From Paenibacillus sophorae (GTDB lineage: Bacteria > Bacillota > Bacilli > Paenibacillales > Paenibacillaceae), in assembly GCF_018966525.1 (NCBI RefSeq), contig NZ_CP076607.1, forward strand, positions 1,550,001 to 1,614,000: a stretch of 64,000 bases of DNA, given 5' to 3'. Numbering within the stretch: position 1 is the first letter of the stretch; each line of letters opens with the position of its first letter. Shown piece after piece: positions 1 to 7,589 of this stretch. The notes under the pieces are model-generated. The model was not told the DNA's origin, did not search any database, and worked only from the letters and a program-made list of their open reading frames with translations. The position numbers and the translations under genes were made by a program.

Positions 1-353
1 TTATCGTGACGAAATAAAGGGGGGTTACCGTTTTTTGAAGAATTATTCGGCGTCGGTCTAAATGATCGGCGTCTATTCGTTTTTGAAACTGAAATTAAAA
101 GTAATCGCGAAGGGGTACACCGGGGGAATTGGTGTATGTCGGCGCCACAAAAGGCGTACTTAATTCACGCGCAATTTTTCGAAATGTCGTGTTCCATATT
201 GTGACATGCCCGGCTATACTTAACTTATTGTTTTTTCGATCGGAAGCGAAAGGACGATGTTCCCCGCCGAACCGTCTTCTTCTTTCGTTGTCAGTAGCCC
301 ACATTCGCCGCATATGACGTTGTACGTCACCGGGAATACTATTACCGAATAAA

Positions 354-376
354 GAAAAAACGCCCGATAGGGGCGT
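354..376 (-). terminator. Intrinsic terminator-like hairpin (minus strand)
   Basis: On the minus strand ACGCCC pairs with GGGCGT and is followed directly by six T. It could end leftward transcription from the genes starting at 1251. Confidence 0.5.
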
Positions 377-440
377 ATATAAAGACAAGGGCAAATGCCA
401 TTCCAGTTCTATTTTAATGTCTGTACTCCCTGTCAACTCA

Positions 441-500
441 ACACATGTGGAGTGCTGCTCACTGTTGGTTAGGAAATACTAATAGTTGAGATGTATTGGC
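441..500 (+). repeat. Dispersed ATGTGGAGT element, copy A
   Basis: It begins ACACATGTGGAGTGCT and continues to TTGAGATGT and TGGCGGATATAG, then a GC-rich hairpin. Shared words with copies near 3903, 10051, 11693 and 27711 (CATGTGGAGTGCT, ACACATGTGGAGT, TTGAGATGT) show common origin. Its nature is not known to me. Confidence 0.5.
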
Positions 501-511
501 GGATATAGTAA

Positions 512-537
512 AGAGGGGTGTTGAACCCCTCTTTTTT
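512..537 (+). terminator. Intrinsic terminator
   Basis: Perfect 8-bp stem AGAGGGGT / ACCCCTCT with a 5-nt loop and a run of T. It also forms on the minus strand with a weaker T tract, so it may serve the 643-1251 gene. The bases just before it (ATAGTAAAGAGGGG) recur before another hairpin near 27150. Confidence 0.7.
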
Positions 538-642
538 ATTGTTATTCTACTATGTTGATTTTGAACAAAAATGACCGCCATTTATATTAGCGGTCACGTG
601 ATTATTACCCTAACATCCCTTTATTTTAATATAAATTAACGG

Positions 643-1251
643 CTACAAGTCTGAAGGTAAACCATAACGATACATCGTAATACAATCTGTATTTTGAAGT
701 AATACGGCGGTTGTTTTTGTATTTGGCGTCTTATAAATTACAGGATAATCCTTCTCTTCATATACTTCACGTATAGGAAAAGCCAATTTCTCTTCTTCTA
801 GTGAGAACTGAGCATCCACACCTATTTTATTTCCACGTGCATCTAAGCGAATCCATTTTCCAATTGACCTAAGATAAACGCCATTTAACGCATGGATAAC
901 GTAACCTGTATCAGGAGTATCTCCTAAAGTTAGACGTTGGTAACAGAAACCAGTTGGTATTCCTTGGCACCTCAATAAAGCACACAAAAGGTTTGATTTT
1001 GCATAACAAATTCCTTCTTGGAAGAAAAGGGCTTCAGATGCTCTACACGTAATGCGTGAACTTTGGATATCCCAAGAATGAGATATGTTATCACGAACAA
1101 ATTCAAAAGCGGATTTAACAAATTCAATTTCATTTAACGATTGGCTATATAATTCCGCTGATATATCTTTTATCGAAAAATGACCATAATCAACTTCTTC
1201 AGTTTCTTCTAAATAATCATCTAGGTTACTGGATTCACATGTAAGTTCCAT
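643..1251 (-). CDS. Transglutaminase-like (papain-fold) protein
   Basis: This 202-residue soluble protein has the transglutaminase-core triad in order: Cys in GICYAKSNLLCALLR (near residue 82), His in YVIHALNG (near 120) and Asp in WIRLDARGNK (near 138). Such proteins are usually cysteine proteases, amidases or inactive relatives; the substrate cannot be told here. The start is ATG at 1251, 6 nt after a GGGAGG ribosome site. It lies just downstream of the broken GNAT gene in the same direction, 12 nt apart, so the two were probably one transcript. It is not the lasso-peptide B2 type of transglutaminase-like peptidase: the usual B2 architecture and context are absent and the lasso locus is 37 kb away. 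Confidence 0.75.
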   Translation of the reverse strand: MELTCESSNLDDYLEETEEVDYGHFSIKDISAELYSQSLNEIEFVKSAFEFVRDNISHSWDIQSSRITCRASEALFFQEGICYAKSNLLCALLRCQGIPTGFCYQRLTLGDTPDTGYVIHALNGVYLRSIGKWIRLDARGNKIGVDAQFSLEEEKLAFPIREVYEEKDYPVIYKTPNTKTTAVLLQNTDCITMYRYGLPSDL

Positions 1252-1263
1252 TCTTTTCCTCCC

Positions 1264-1714
1264 TCAAACGTTTATTTGCATTGCAATTTCATCACATGAC
1301 TTGATTTTTGAACAATTAATACAATCCTTCCATATTTTTTGTGGCAATTTGTCTTTATCTACAATAAAAAATCCACATTTATGAAAGAAAGCATCTTGAT
1401 AAGTTAATGATATTAATCTTTTTATTTCCAGTTTTCTTGTTTCTTCAATAATTTTATTTACTAATAACTTGCCAATTCCTCGGAGTGCTAGATTAGGGTT
1501 TACAACCAATGAACGTATTTCTGCTAAGTCAAAATCTAATATATGTAAACTGGTCACTCCGATTTTAGTATTTTCAACTGCCACATAGAAGCATTGTAAG
1601 TGTTCGTAAATAGATGCACGAGTACGATGTAATAGCTGTCCCTGAAACTGCGGACTGTTCTATTAATTGATATATCGCCTCTGAATCACTCATTACTGCC
1701 TTTCTTATCAGTAT
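1264..1714 (-). pseudogene. Frameshifted GNAT N-acetyltransferase (ArgA-like)
   Basis: Two overlapping frames together spell one GNAT protein. The N-terminal piece reads LIRKAVMSDSEAIYQLIEQ and the C-terminal piece LLHRTRASIYEHLQCFYVAV, then the acetyl-CoA motif IRSLVVNPNLALRGIGKLLV and a Cys-rich tail WKDCINCSKIKSCDEIAM. The frame changes at about 1645, where one extra G in a GGG run would explain it. The expected start codon also reads ATA behind a GAGGGGG ribosome site. The layout resembles the short ArgA-like acetyltransferases that act on amino acids. A real lesion and a sequencing error cannot be told apart here, but the damaged start favours decay. Confidence 0.75.
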
Positions 1715-1812
1715 GTATAAACCCCCTCTGCTAAAATGGAAACTATTTGAAACGACATTAATAATTATGCAACAGAACGGATATTTATTCAATACAAATT
1801 TTTGGTTTATAG

Positions 1813-2160
1813 TACGGTCATAAGTGTCATAAATCTAGGATTTCTTGCCCTCTTCAAGGCGCTTATCTTACATCTATCGAATATACGATTTCTGAGACTG
1901 AATATAAGGAAGCAACGGAGAGTGGCAATGCAGAACTGTATAGCCTACAAGACCAGTTAAAAGGCTTCCAGTCTCTACAAGATAATAATAGTACAGGGGA
2001 AAGTATCGTTCGATTAAAGAAAGAACTCAAGCAGTTTATGAAGTTGGACGAAATGACTCCTGAAATGGTACATCGTTTTGTCGATAAGATTGAAGTTCAA
2101 GCGGATGGCTCGGTAAACATTCACTATAAGTTTACTACCACCGCTCTTCTTACGGCTTAA
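1813..2160 (+). pseudogene. C-terminal remnant of a large serine recombinase
   Basis: The open frame ends at TAA 2158-2160 and has no start. It reads ISETEYKEATESGNAELYSL, a coiled-coil stretch, and then LDEMTPEMVHRFVDKIEV followed by DGSVNIHYKF. This tail matches the DUF4368 end of large serine recombinases that move prophages and conjugative elements. The catalytic resolvase domain and recombinase zinc-ribbon domain are missing, so it cannot act. With the two HTH remnants downstream it marks the place where an integrated element once sat. Confidence 0.75.
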
Positions 2161-2303
2161 ATTACAGTGACCGATACTCTAGTCATGTTGAATCGGTAGC
2201 TCTGTTAGCGAGGGATTGATACAGGATAGCCCCCTTTTGCATCAAGGGTTTTGGCGATGATACAGCTTGCGGAAAATTATAGACACAGTGGGTGAAAATG
2301 CCC

Positions 2304-2391
2304 TCTGGAGCAGCAGCGCAAGGCCGAACTGGCCGATATTCAGAAGCAGCTCGCAGATCTGGAGGCGAAGCTCGCCGCTTTGGAGAAATAG
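2304..2391 (+). pseudogene. Short coiled-coil gene fragment, frameshifted
   Basis: One frame gives LEQQRKAELADI and, after a one-base shift near 2340, another gives QKQLADLEAKLAALEK and a stop. Together this looks like the helical C-terminus of a small protein; the family cannot be named. A terminator-like hairpin follows at 2406. Confidence 0.35.
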
Positions 2392-2405
2392 CATATGCAT
2401 CACCG

Positions 2406-2442
2406 CAGCCTCGCTGATTCACCGGCGAGGCTGTTTATATTT
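2406..2442 (+). terminator. Intrinsic terminator-like hairpin
   Basis: Stem CAGCCTCGC / GCGAGGCTG followed by a T-rich stretch, directly after the coiled-coil fragment. Confidence 0.55.
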
Positions 2443-2502
2443 TCGCGGCCTGTCAAAAATGAAAGAGTGCTGATTATTAAGAGATTACTGGAGTGAGCCA
2501 TA

Positions 2503-2804
2503 ATGGAACTGAAAACTGCTGATTTTATTGAAGCCCTTCGTCGGACATCCGGCAGGGGCTTCGTGAGGAAATCCTGGCGGAAATTCGGCTGGAGATCGAG
2601 AGAGCGCTCTACAGCAACATCCTTGATACGGTCGAGGCATGCCGTTTTCTCAAAATCTCCAAAGCGACGCTCCGGCGGATGGTCCGAGACAAGGAGGTAC
2701 CCTTTTTCAAGCAACGGGGAAACCTGTATTTTCGACAAAAATGACTTGAGCGCTGGATAGCTCGGAAAGAAGCTGCGGCTTCAGAACAGCGGAAAAAGCG
2801 TTGA
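2503..2804 (+). pseudogene. Excisionase-like HTH protein, frameshift plus in-frame stop
   Basis: The frame opens at ATG 2503 (MELKTADFIEALR) and then needs a one-base shift near 2540 to continue as DIRQGLREEILAEIRLEIER. The core ACRFLKISKATLRRMVRDKE is a winged-HTH of the excisionase/MerR type. An in-frame TGA at 2742-2744 interrupts the recognition region before LERWIARKEAAASEQRKKR. Intact relatives of about 100 residues sit on integrative elements. Two independent lesions make real decay the likely reading. It belongs with the recombinase remnant upstream. Confidence 0.65.
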
Positions 2805-2993
2805 TCTTTCGATCTGCAGAATGAACGGGGGAATGCTGGGATGGCCAGCATATTAACGACGAGTCGAGAACTGCACACACCTGTGGGAATAATCGCACCA
2901 TATCGAAGCCGAAAGGGTGCAGAAATGAGCTCAAAAATGTATACAGCAAAAAGGAGCGCTCTTCAAACAACTCAACCCAAAAGGAGATAAGCA

Positions 2994-3199
2994 ATGAAAC
3001 GTTATTATACAGCCAAAGAGGTTCAGGACATGCTGGGGATCGGCTGCCAGCGCATCGCCCAGTCTCTGGTTCGGTCCATGAACGCCGAACTGGCCGCAAA
3101 GGGTTATTGGGTGGAGCGTGGAAGGTTCCGGTATCCTTCTTTCATGAGAAGTATCCGTTCGTACCTCGCAATTTGGATAGGAGAGAGAACGATGGTTAA
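2994..3199 (+). pseudogene. Second small HTH (excisionase-like) protein, frameshifted
   Basis: It starts well, with AAGGAG 7 nt before ATG 2994 and MKRYYTAKEVQDMLGIG, typical of small helix-turn-helix excisionase proteins. After GYWVERG one base is missing near 3120, and the expected end KVPVSFFHEKYPFVPRNL is found in another frame, stopping at 3199. Read without the shift it would be a 71-residue protein with an unrelated tail. The middle (GCQRIAQSLVRS) also looks disturbed. It is part of the remnant mobile element. Confidence 0.6.
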
Positions 3200-3344
3200 A
3201 CTTCATTAGCTGAATGGCAGCGCCATTTACAAAGATAGCGTAGCGCAGCGGCTCTTGCCGGACGTGACTTTGGCGTCTTAGAAGGGCGCAGTTGCGCTAT
3301 AGTCAGAATAAAACCAACTCAATCTAAAAATGCAAACTCTTGCA

Positions 3345-3386
3345 CCAGTTAACCGAGTAGTAAACCGGGTTGACCGCGTTAACTGG
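3345..3386. repeat. Inverted repeat upstream of the antitoxin promoter
   Basis: CCAGTTAAC (3345-3353) is perfectly repeated in reverse as GTTAACTGG (3378-3386), and a third GTTAAC overlaps the -35 box of the next promoter. It could be an operator. The rest of 3210-3390 holds nothing I recognise. Confidence 0.4.
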
Positions 3387-3390
3387 AGAG

Positions 3391-3419
3391 TTAACAATTG
3401 CTACTCTCTGTGGTATACT
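3391..3419 (+). promoter_or_regulatory. Sigma-A promoter of the putative antitoxin RNA
   Basis: TTAACA (3391-3396), 17-nt spacer, TATACT (3414-3419). It fires toward the 3' end of the toxin gene on the opposite strand, with no protein-coding frame in between. Confidence 0.6.
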
Positions 3420-3425
3420 CAATTC

Positions 3426-3565
3426 AGAAACAGCGTACAATGCAAAGAGAGCCGTGCGGGAACACGACTCTCCGAGCAATAGCCGCTTTTAAGGGCGGTT
3501 CGGCTGTAGACAATCGGAGTAGCAGAATAGACCGCTTCCTTAGCCTGGGGCGGTCTATTTCCGTT
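3426..3565 (+). ncRNA. Putative antisense antitoxin RNA of a Hol-Tox type I system
   Basis: Expected from the promoter at 3391 and the hairpin with stem AATAGACCGC / GCGGTCTATT (3526-3559). The RNA would be about 140 nt and would overlap the last codons and 3' end of the toxin message, as RatA overlaps txpA in B. subtilis. Ends are inferred, not seen. Confidence 0.5.
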
Positions 3566-3635
3566 TATTGGTGAGTATCAACGCAACCAGTGTCGCGAAT
3601 GAAATCATCAGCGTCAAAGCTTGGTATACTTCCAC
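3555..3635 (-). CDS. Hol-Tox family small membrane toxin (type I)
   Basis: This 26-residue peptide starts at GTG 3635, five to eight nt after a strong AGGGAGGTGAT ribosome site, and reads MEVYQALTLMISFATLVALI followed by LTNKRK. That is the pattern of the putative holin-like toxins (TxpA-like): MEVYQAL head, one membrane helix, basic tail. In B. subtilis such peptides damage the membrane when their antisense RNA is lost. A TATAAT box on the minus strand at 3704-3709 could start the message about 60 nt upstream. The stop codon sits inside the shared 10-bp hairpin stem, so both RNAs overlap at their 3' ends. Association with remnants of an integrated element fits an addiction module left behind. 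Confidence 0.75.
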   Translation of the reverse strand: MEVYQALTLMISFATLVALILTNKRK

Positions 3636-3721
3636 GGAGCATCACCTCCCTTACCGAGAGGTTAGCCGAGACCGCCCATATAAGCCTTTCTATTGCTCCT
3701 GCGATTATATCATGAGAAGGA

Positions 3722-4200
3722 TATTTAAGGAATATAGTCGTATAAGTATAATGCACGACCGTTGGTGCGAATTTGGTGCAAAAAATCGCCATAACGATTA
3801 GCGCGCAATCCTCAACACGAACACTCCAAAAGGCATTATTCTACGCGGTTTATTGGCGCTATAACAGAAGGCCCAATAATGGGGCAGTTACCCGCGGACG
3901 AGTCATGTGGAGTGCTCAGTGTTACTAAAATGGCGGGGGCAGGATTAAACTATGCCCCCAGCTGTGCTCCTGGATTAATGTTTAAGGTAGATTAAATTAA
4001 AGATTTGTTTTTCAAAGGCATGGATGCTATCCATGTCTTTCTCTTTGCCTATAAGGAATTGAATCTCTAATTTTCTACTTCGCGGATAAGCTCATTTTAA
4101 GTTGACACTCGTCCTTGGTCAGATCCTGCAATAATATACTATAGGCCATTTAAATTTAAGATGTATAGTTACGTGAGAGTATCTCGAAAGGAGTTTTCTC
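3722..4200. other. Gene-free stretch with repeat copy B
   Basis: No gene seen. It holds one copy of the dispersed element (CATGTGGAGTGCTCAGTGTT, from 3904) followed by TGGCGGGGGCA and a hairpin GGGGGCA / TGCCCCC (about 3934-3960). A TATACT-like box lies near 4136, upstream of the LysE gene, without a convincing -35 partner. Confidence 0.4.
3903..3962 (+). repeat. Dispersed ATGTGGAGT element, copy B
   Basis: CATGTGGAGTGCT then CAGTGTT, as in copy A (CACTGTT), followed by ATGGCGG and a GC-rich hairpin. The order motif, TGGCGG, hairpin is the same as in copies A and E. Confidence 0.45.
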
Positions 4201-4776
4201 ATGAATATTACATCTTTTTTATTATACTGTATTATCATTACTATAACGCCAGGGCCTACTAATATCGTCATATTATCCACAGTGCATAATTTTGGGACAA
4301 AAAAGGCAATGGAATATACGTATGGAGCAACTATTGCTTTTGGTTTATTGCTTGTTATTTCTGCTATGTTAAATACTATGCTTATAACGGTAATACCTAA
4401 AATTTTAATTATTATGCAGATCATCGGAAGCTTTTATATGTTCCATCTCGCTTATCAAATCTACAAAATGGATACATCAAAACCAACTGTAAACCAAACG
4501 GGTACCTTTATGTCAGGCTTCCTTATGCAGTTTTTAAATCCAAAGGTCGTACTATTTACAATGACTGTAATCCCCAGCTTTATTCTGCCCTACTATACCG
4601 CAATGCCTGCGGTGACAATAAGTGTTATAGCTATAACTCTTATTGGATTTTTAGCCTTTATTACATGGATTCTTTTCGGTACAATCTTCAAGGCGTTTTT
4701 ACAAAAGCATACAAAGACTGTTAATGTAATGATGGCTTTATTTTTAGCTTATGCTGCAGTAATGATATGGATTTAG
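4201..4776 (+). CDS. LysE/RhtB-family amino-acid or small-solute exporter
   Basis: The 191-residue protein has five to six hydrophobic helices and the two family signatures: TPGPTNIVIL near residue 16 in the first helix and FLNPKVVLFTMTVIPSF near 110. LysE/RhtB proteins export amino acids or similar small molecules using the membrane potential. AAAGGAG lies 7 nt before ATG 4201. The AraC gene follows after 25 nt in the same direction, suggesting that it controls this exporter. The two genes are clearly more AT-rich than the genes further right, which hints at separate acquisition. The exported substrate is unknown. Confidence 0.85.
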   Translation: MNITSFLLYCIIITITPGPTNIVILSTVHNFGTKKAMEYTYGATIAFGLLLVISAMLNTMLITVIPKILIIMQIIGSFYMFHLAYQIYKMDTSKPTVNQTGTFMSGFLMQFLNPKVVLFTMTVIPSFILPYYTAMPAVTISVIAITLIGFLAFITWILFGTIFKAFLQKHTKTVNVMMALFLAYAAVMIWI

Positions 4777-4801
4777 GTAAGCTACTTAAGAGGTGAATGA
4801 A

Positions 4802-5572
4802 GTGGACAAATTTATCTATAAAAAATCGGCAGGTATTACTGCGTTGTCAGCAAGTATTACTGATTTTACGTATAAAAAGCACTCTCACAAGGAGTATGCA
4901 ATAGGTGTAACATTGCGTGGTATTCAAGAGTATAACTTGGATGGTAGTTTACAATTATCCTATCAAAATGGTGTTATGCTTTTTAATCCGGAACAGGCAC
5001 ATGACGGAATGGCGCATGATGAGGCAGGCCTTGATTATGTAATGCTATATATTGAGCCGCAATTGCTTTTGGAGGTTATTGAGAAAAAGGATATCGTACG
5101 TTTTTCAACCCCCATTGTGTATAATTGTGGACTTGAACAAAGAATATTAAGTCTTTCTAATGCCATATTAAGCGAAAAAGATGAGGCTTTGTGCAGTGAG
5201 TTACTCTTATCCCTCACAGATAGCCTTATTCAAACGAATCTATCTACAGAATATAAGAAGGATAACGCTCTAATTAGAAAAGCAAAGGATATGCTTCATT
5301 CCAACTTGGAAACTGTACTTAAACTTGATGAGATATGTAAAGAGCTTGATTTATCGAAATTTCAGTTTATCCGGTTATTCAAGGCTCATACTGGAATTTC
5401 ACCATACCAATACTTTCTTAACTGCAAGATCGAACGTGCAAAGCAGTTAATAGAACAAAACGGAGATATTTATTCAGCAGTAGCTGATTGTGGTTTTGTC
5501 GATTTAACCCACTTAAATAAACACTTTAAAGGTGTATATGGAACAACAGCATTTGAATATATGTCACATTAA
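4802..5572 (+). CDS. AraC-family transcriptional regulator
   Basis: The N-terminal cupin-like ligand domain includes KKHSHKEYAIGVTLRGIQEY near residue 25 and FNPEQAHDG near 65. Two HTH motifs follow in the last 100 residues, ending with LDLSKFQFIRLFKAHTGISP and the signature GDIYSAVADCGFVDLTHLNK. This layout is that of AraC regulators with an effector cupin, many of which control a neighbouring LysE exporter. I prefer GTG 4802 as start because AGAGGTGA sits five nt upstream; GTG 4793 would have no ribosome site. It is translated from the same message as the exporter. Confidence 0.85.
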   Translation: MDKFIYKKSAGITALSASITDFTYKKHSHKEYAIGVTLRGIQEYNLDGSLQLSYQNGVMLFNPEQAHDGMAHDEAGLDYVMLYIEPQLLLEVIEKKDIVRFSTPIVYNCGLEQRILSLSNAILSEKDEALCSELLLSLTDSLIQTNLSTEYKKDNALIRKAKDMLHSNLETVLKLDEICKELDLSKFQFIRLFKAHTGISPYQYFLNCKIERAKQLIEQNGDIYSAVADCGFVDLTHLNKHFKGVYGTTAFEYMSH

Positions 5573-5608
5573 AATTGATAAATTAATCAGGAATTTAAGT
5601 GAGGTCCA

Positions 5609-6877
5609 ATGAAACAGACTACGAAAGTCCTTCTGGCCAGTCTTATTGGCAGTACGATTGAGTGGTATGACTTTTTCCTGTATGGGACTGTCGCACCGTT
5701 AGTATTTAGTAAGATATTTTTTCCGAATTTAAGTCCTCTTGTTGCTTTGTTGGTCTCGTATGCTTCCTTTGGAATTCCTTTCTTTTTCAGACCGCTTGGA
5801 GGAATTGTATTCAGCCATATTGGAGATCGGATTGGAAGGAAAAAAACACTCATCATAACCCTGTCCATTATGGGGATATCAACGGTCGTTATGGGTCTGC
5901 TGCCAACCTATCAATCCATAGGCACTCTCGCTCCTATTCTATTAGTTCTCCTTCGTTTACTTCAAGGGATCGGTCTTGGCGGAGAATGGGGAGGGTCCAT
6001 GCTTCTGGCGGTAGAGTACTCAAGCCCTGGGAAAAAGGGTTTCTTTGGCAGTGTGCCAATGGCAGGGGTTTATATCGGGATGCTGATGGGAACCGTCTCA
6101 CTTTCTCTGCTGAGTACGCTCCCGCAAACACAGTTTATTGCATGGGGATGGAGGATTCCTTTTATTTTAAGTGCTTTACTTGTTGCCGTAGGCTTATGGA
6201 TTCGAAGTGGAATAGACGAAACACCTGAATTTGAAAAAACCAAGAAAACAGGAGATCTATCCAAATTTCCGCTTGGTGAGACGCTTCGGCTGCATTGGCG
6301 TGAAGTCCTAATCACATTAGGAGTTAAATTTATTGAAGCAACGCCATTCTACCTTTTTGCTACCTTTAGTATTTCCTATGCCACAAAATATTTAGGCTAT
6401 AATCAAACAACCGTTCTGAATGCGGTTTCTGTAGCCACGCTTGTCATCACTCTTGCCATCCCTGTGATGGGTTTTTTGTCGGATAAAATAGGTCGGAAAC
6501 GTTTCTACATTATTGGTGCCGTTTGTGTGATGTTGTACGCATTCCCTTATTTTTACTTGATGTCATTGAAGACGACAACAGCACTTTATGCAGCAACAAT
6601 TCTAGGGCTATTAGCCTCATCCCCGCTAACGGCCACGATCGGGACGCTATTCTCTGAAATCTTTACGACTCGGGTTCGCTACACAGGGATTTCGATTGGT
6701 TACCAATTAGGCGCTGCCATCGCTGGGGGAACGGCTCCTTTTATCGCAACAGCTTTACTTGCCGCCTTTCATTCCTGGGTACCTGTTGCCCTATATCTTG
6801 TGGGAATGGGAGTGATCTCCTTGATCTCTTTATCTTTTGCCAGAATTGTTGGTGATAATGAAGAAATCCAAGGATAG
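5609..6877 (+). CDS. MHS-family (metabolite:proton symporter) MFS transporter
   Basis: A 422-residue, 12-helix transporter. The start STIEWYDFFLYGTVAPLVF is the MHS subfamily mark (ShiA, ProP, KgtP). The loop 2-3 motif FSHIGDRIGRKKTLI and its repeat FLSDKIGRKRFYI are both present, as is RLLQGIGLGGEWGG. Relatives import organic acids, osmolytes or shikimate with protons; the substrate cannot be told. It follows the AraC gene by 36 nt and ends at a strong hairpin shared with the convergent MarR gene, so it may be a third gene of the LysE-AraC transcript. Confidence 0.85.
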   Translation: MKQTTKVLLASLIGSTIEWYDFFLYGTVAPLVFSKIFFPNLSPLVALLVSYASFGIPFFFRPLGGIVFSHIGDRIGRKKTLIITLSIMGISTVVMGLLPTYQSIGTLAPILLVLLRLLQGIGLGGEWGGSMLLAVEYSSPGKKGFFGSVPMAGVYIGMLMGTVSLSLLSTLPQTQFIAWGWRIPFILSALLVAVGLWIRSGIDETPEFEKTKKTGDLSKFPLGETLRLHWREVLITLGVKFIEATPFYLFATFSISYATKYLGYNQTTVLNAVSVATLVITLAIPVMGFLSDKIGRKRFYIIGAVCVMLYAFPYFYLMSLKTTTALYAATILGLLASSPLTATIGTLFSEIFTTRVRYTGISIGYQLGAAIAGGTAPFIATALLAAFHSWVPVALYLVGMGVISLISLSFARIVGDNEEIQG

Positions 6878-6898
6878 GGCAGGATATTCTATTCGCAA

Positions 6899-6944
6899 AA
6901 GAACCTTCAAATCCACCCATTAAGTGGAGATGAAGGTTCTTTTT
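6899..6944. terminator. Bidirectional terminator
   Basis: AAGAACCTTCA pairs perfectly with TGAAGGTTCTT, with an inner CCAC / GTGG pair, and has T runs on both sides. It separates the convergent MHS and MarR genes; the MarR stop codon overlaps it. Confidence 0.8.
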
Positions 6945-7434
6945 ATGCGTGAGGTTGATCAAATCCATTAAATTTTCTAAGCATCGTAATGAACGCTTCA
7001 AGCTGATCATTGTTCCAATTGGAAATTCGCTCATAAAATGCGTTCTCTTTCTCCTTAAGGGCATGAATGGTCATTTGTTGTCCAAACTCAGTGAGAGACA
7101 GAAGGACCCCTCGTCCATCATCGGGCGAATTTTCTCTATTCACATAACCCAAAAGCTCAAGCTGTTTAACAAGGCGGCTAACCGAACTGCGGTCCATGGC
7201 TGTGGATTCCGCGAGAGCGGCAGCGCTTGTTGGTCCGTAGGAATAGAGCCAACGAATAATATGGAAGGCCGCAGGCTGTATGGAGGGATCGAATCGTGCT
7301 GCAGCCCTAACATTTAACGCATGGGAGGCGCTGATAAGCGCATTAAGCTGTTCGCCAAGCTGGAGTTCTAATTGCTCTCTTATCACATTTTTGCCTCGGT
7401 CATGATCTTGATCATATTCCACTGTTCGGCCCAC
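6943..7434 (-). CDS. MarR-family transcriptional regulator
   Basis: The 163-residue protein has a winged helix with recognition helix AMDRSSVSRLVKQLELLGYV (near 78-97) and the wing NSPDDGRGVLLSLTEFG. It is transcribed away from an SDR-exporter pair, and a 12-bp perfect inverted repeat lies between them over both promoters (7469-7510). It is therefore very likely the repressor of that pair and of itself, released by a small phenolic or drug-like ligand as in the family. The ligand is not predictable. Confidence 0.88.
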   Translation of the reverse strand: MGRTVEYDQDHDRGKNVIREQLELQLGEQLNALISASHALNVRAAARFDPSIQPAAFHIIRWLYSYGPTSAAALAESTAMDRSSVSRLVKQLELLGYVNRENSPDDGRGVLLSLTEFGQQMTIHALKEKENAFYERISNWNNDQLEAFITMLRKFNGFDQPHA

Positions 7435-7468
7435 ATCCTCTATCGAAAGAATAAGTCCATGTAAGTAG

Positions 7469-7510
7469 TTGACATATATCCATTAAATCAATATAGTTGA
7501 TATATGTCAA
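7469..7510. promoter_or_regulatory. MarR operator overlapping divergent promoters
   Basis: TTGACATATATC (7469-7480) is perfectly repeated in reverse as GATATATGTCAA (7499-7510). On the plus strand TTGACA, 17 nt, TATAGT forms a promoter for the SDR gene. On the minus strand TTGACA, 17 nt, TTTAAT forms one for marR. Each arm of the palindrome contains one -35 box, so a bound dimer would block both. Confidence 0.75.
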
Positions 7511-7589
7511 TCAAATGTTGAGCATAGCCTTTTTTCTAAAGCTTAGGAATTATTGCACAAAAAAGTATACCACACAGAGGAGACTTATT

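Larger units (their letters stand above)
1..511. other. No confident gene; possible decayed coding fragment
   Basis: I recognise no gene in these first 511 bases. A minus-strand reading frame (95-436) has a fairly protein-like C-terminal half, with motifs such as RRMWATDNERRRRFGGEH, but it runs straight through the minus-strand hairpin at 354-376 and has no clear ribosome site. At most the part below about 330 is an old fragment. The stretch also carries one copy of the dispersed ATGTGGAGT motif at 441-453 and two terminator-like hairpins, which suggests an intergenic scar rather than a working gene. Confidence 0.35.

Noticed and set aside
95..436. A 113-residue minus-strand protein at the left edge
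   Set aside because: The frame crosses a terminator hairpin, lacks a ribosome site and shows no family features.
643..1251. Transglutaminase-like gene as the missing lasso leader peptidase
   Set aside because: It has the general transglutaminase core, not the short B2 type, and lies 37 kb from the precursor among decayed genes.
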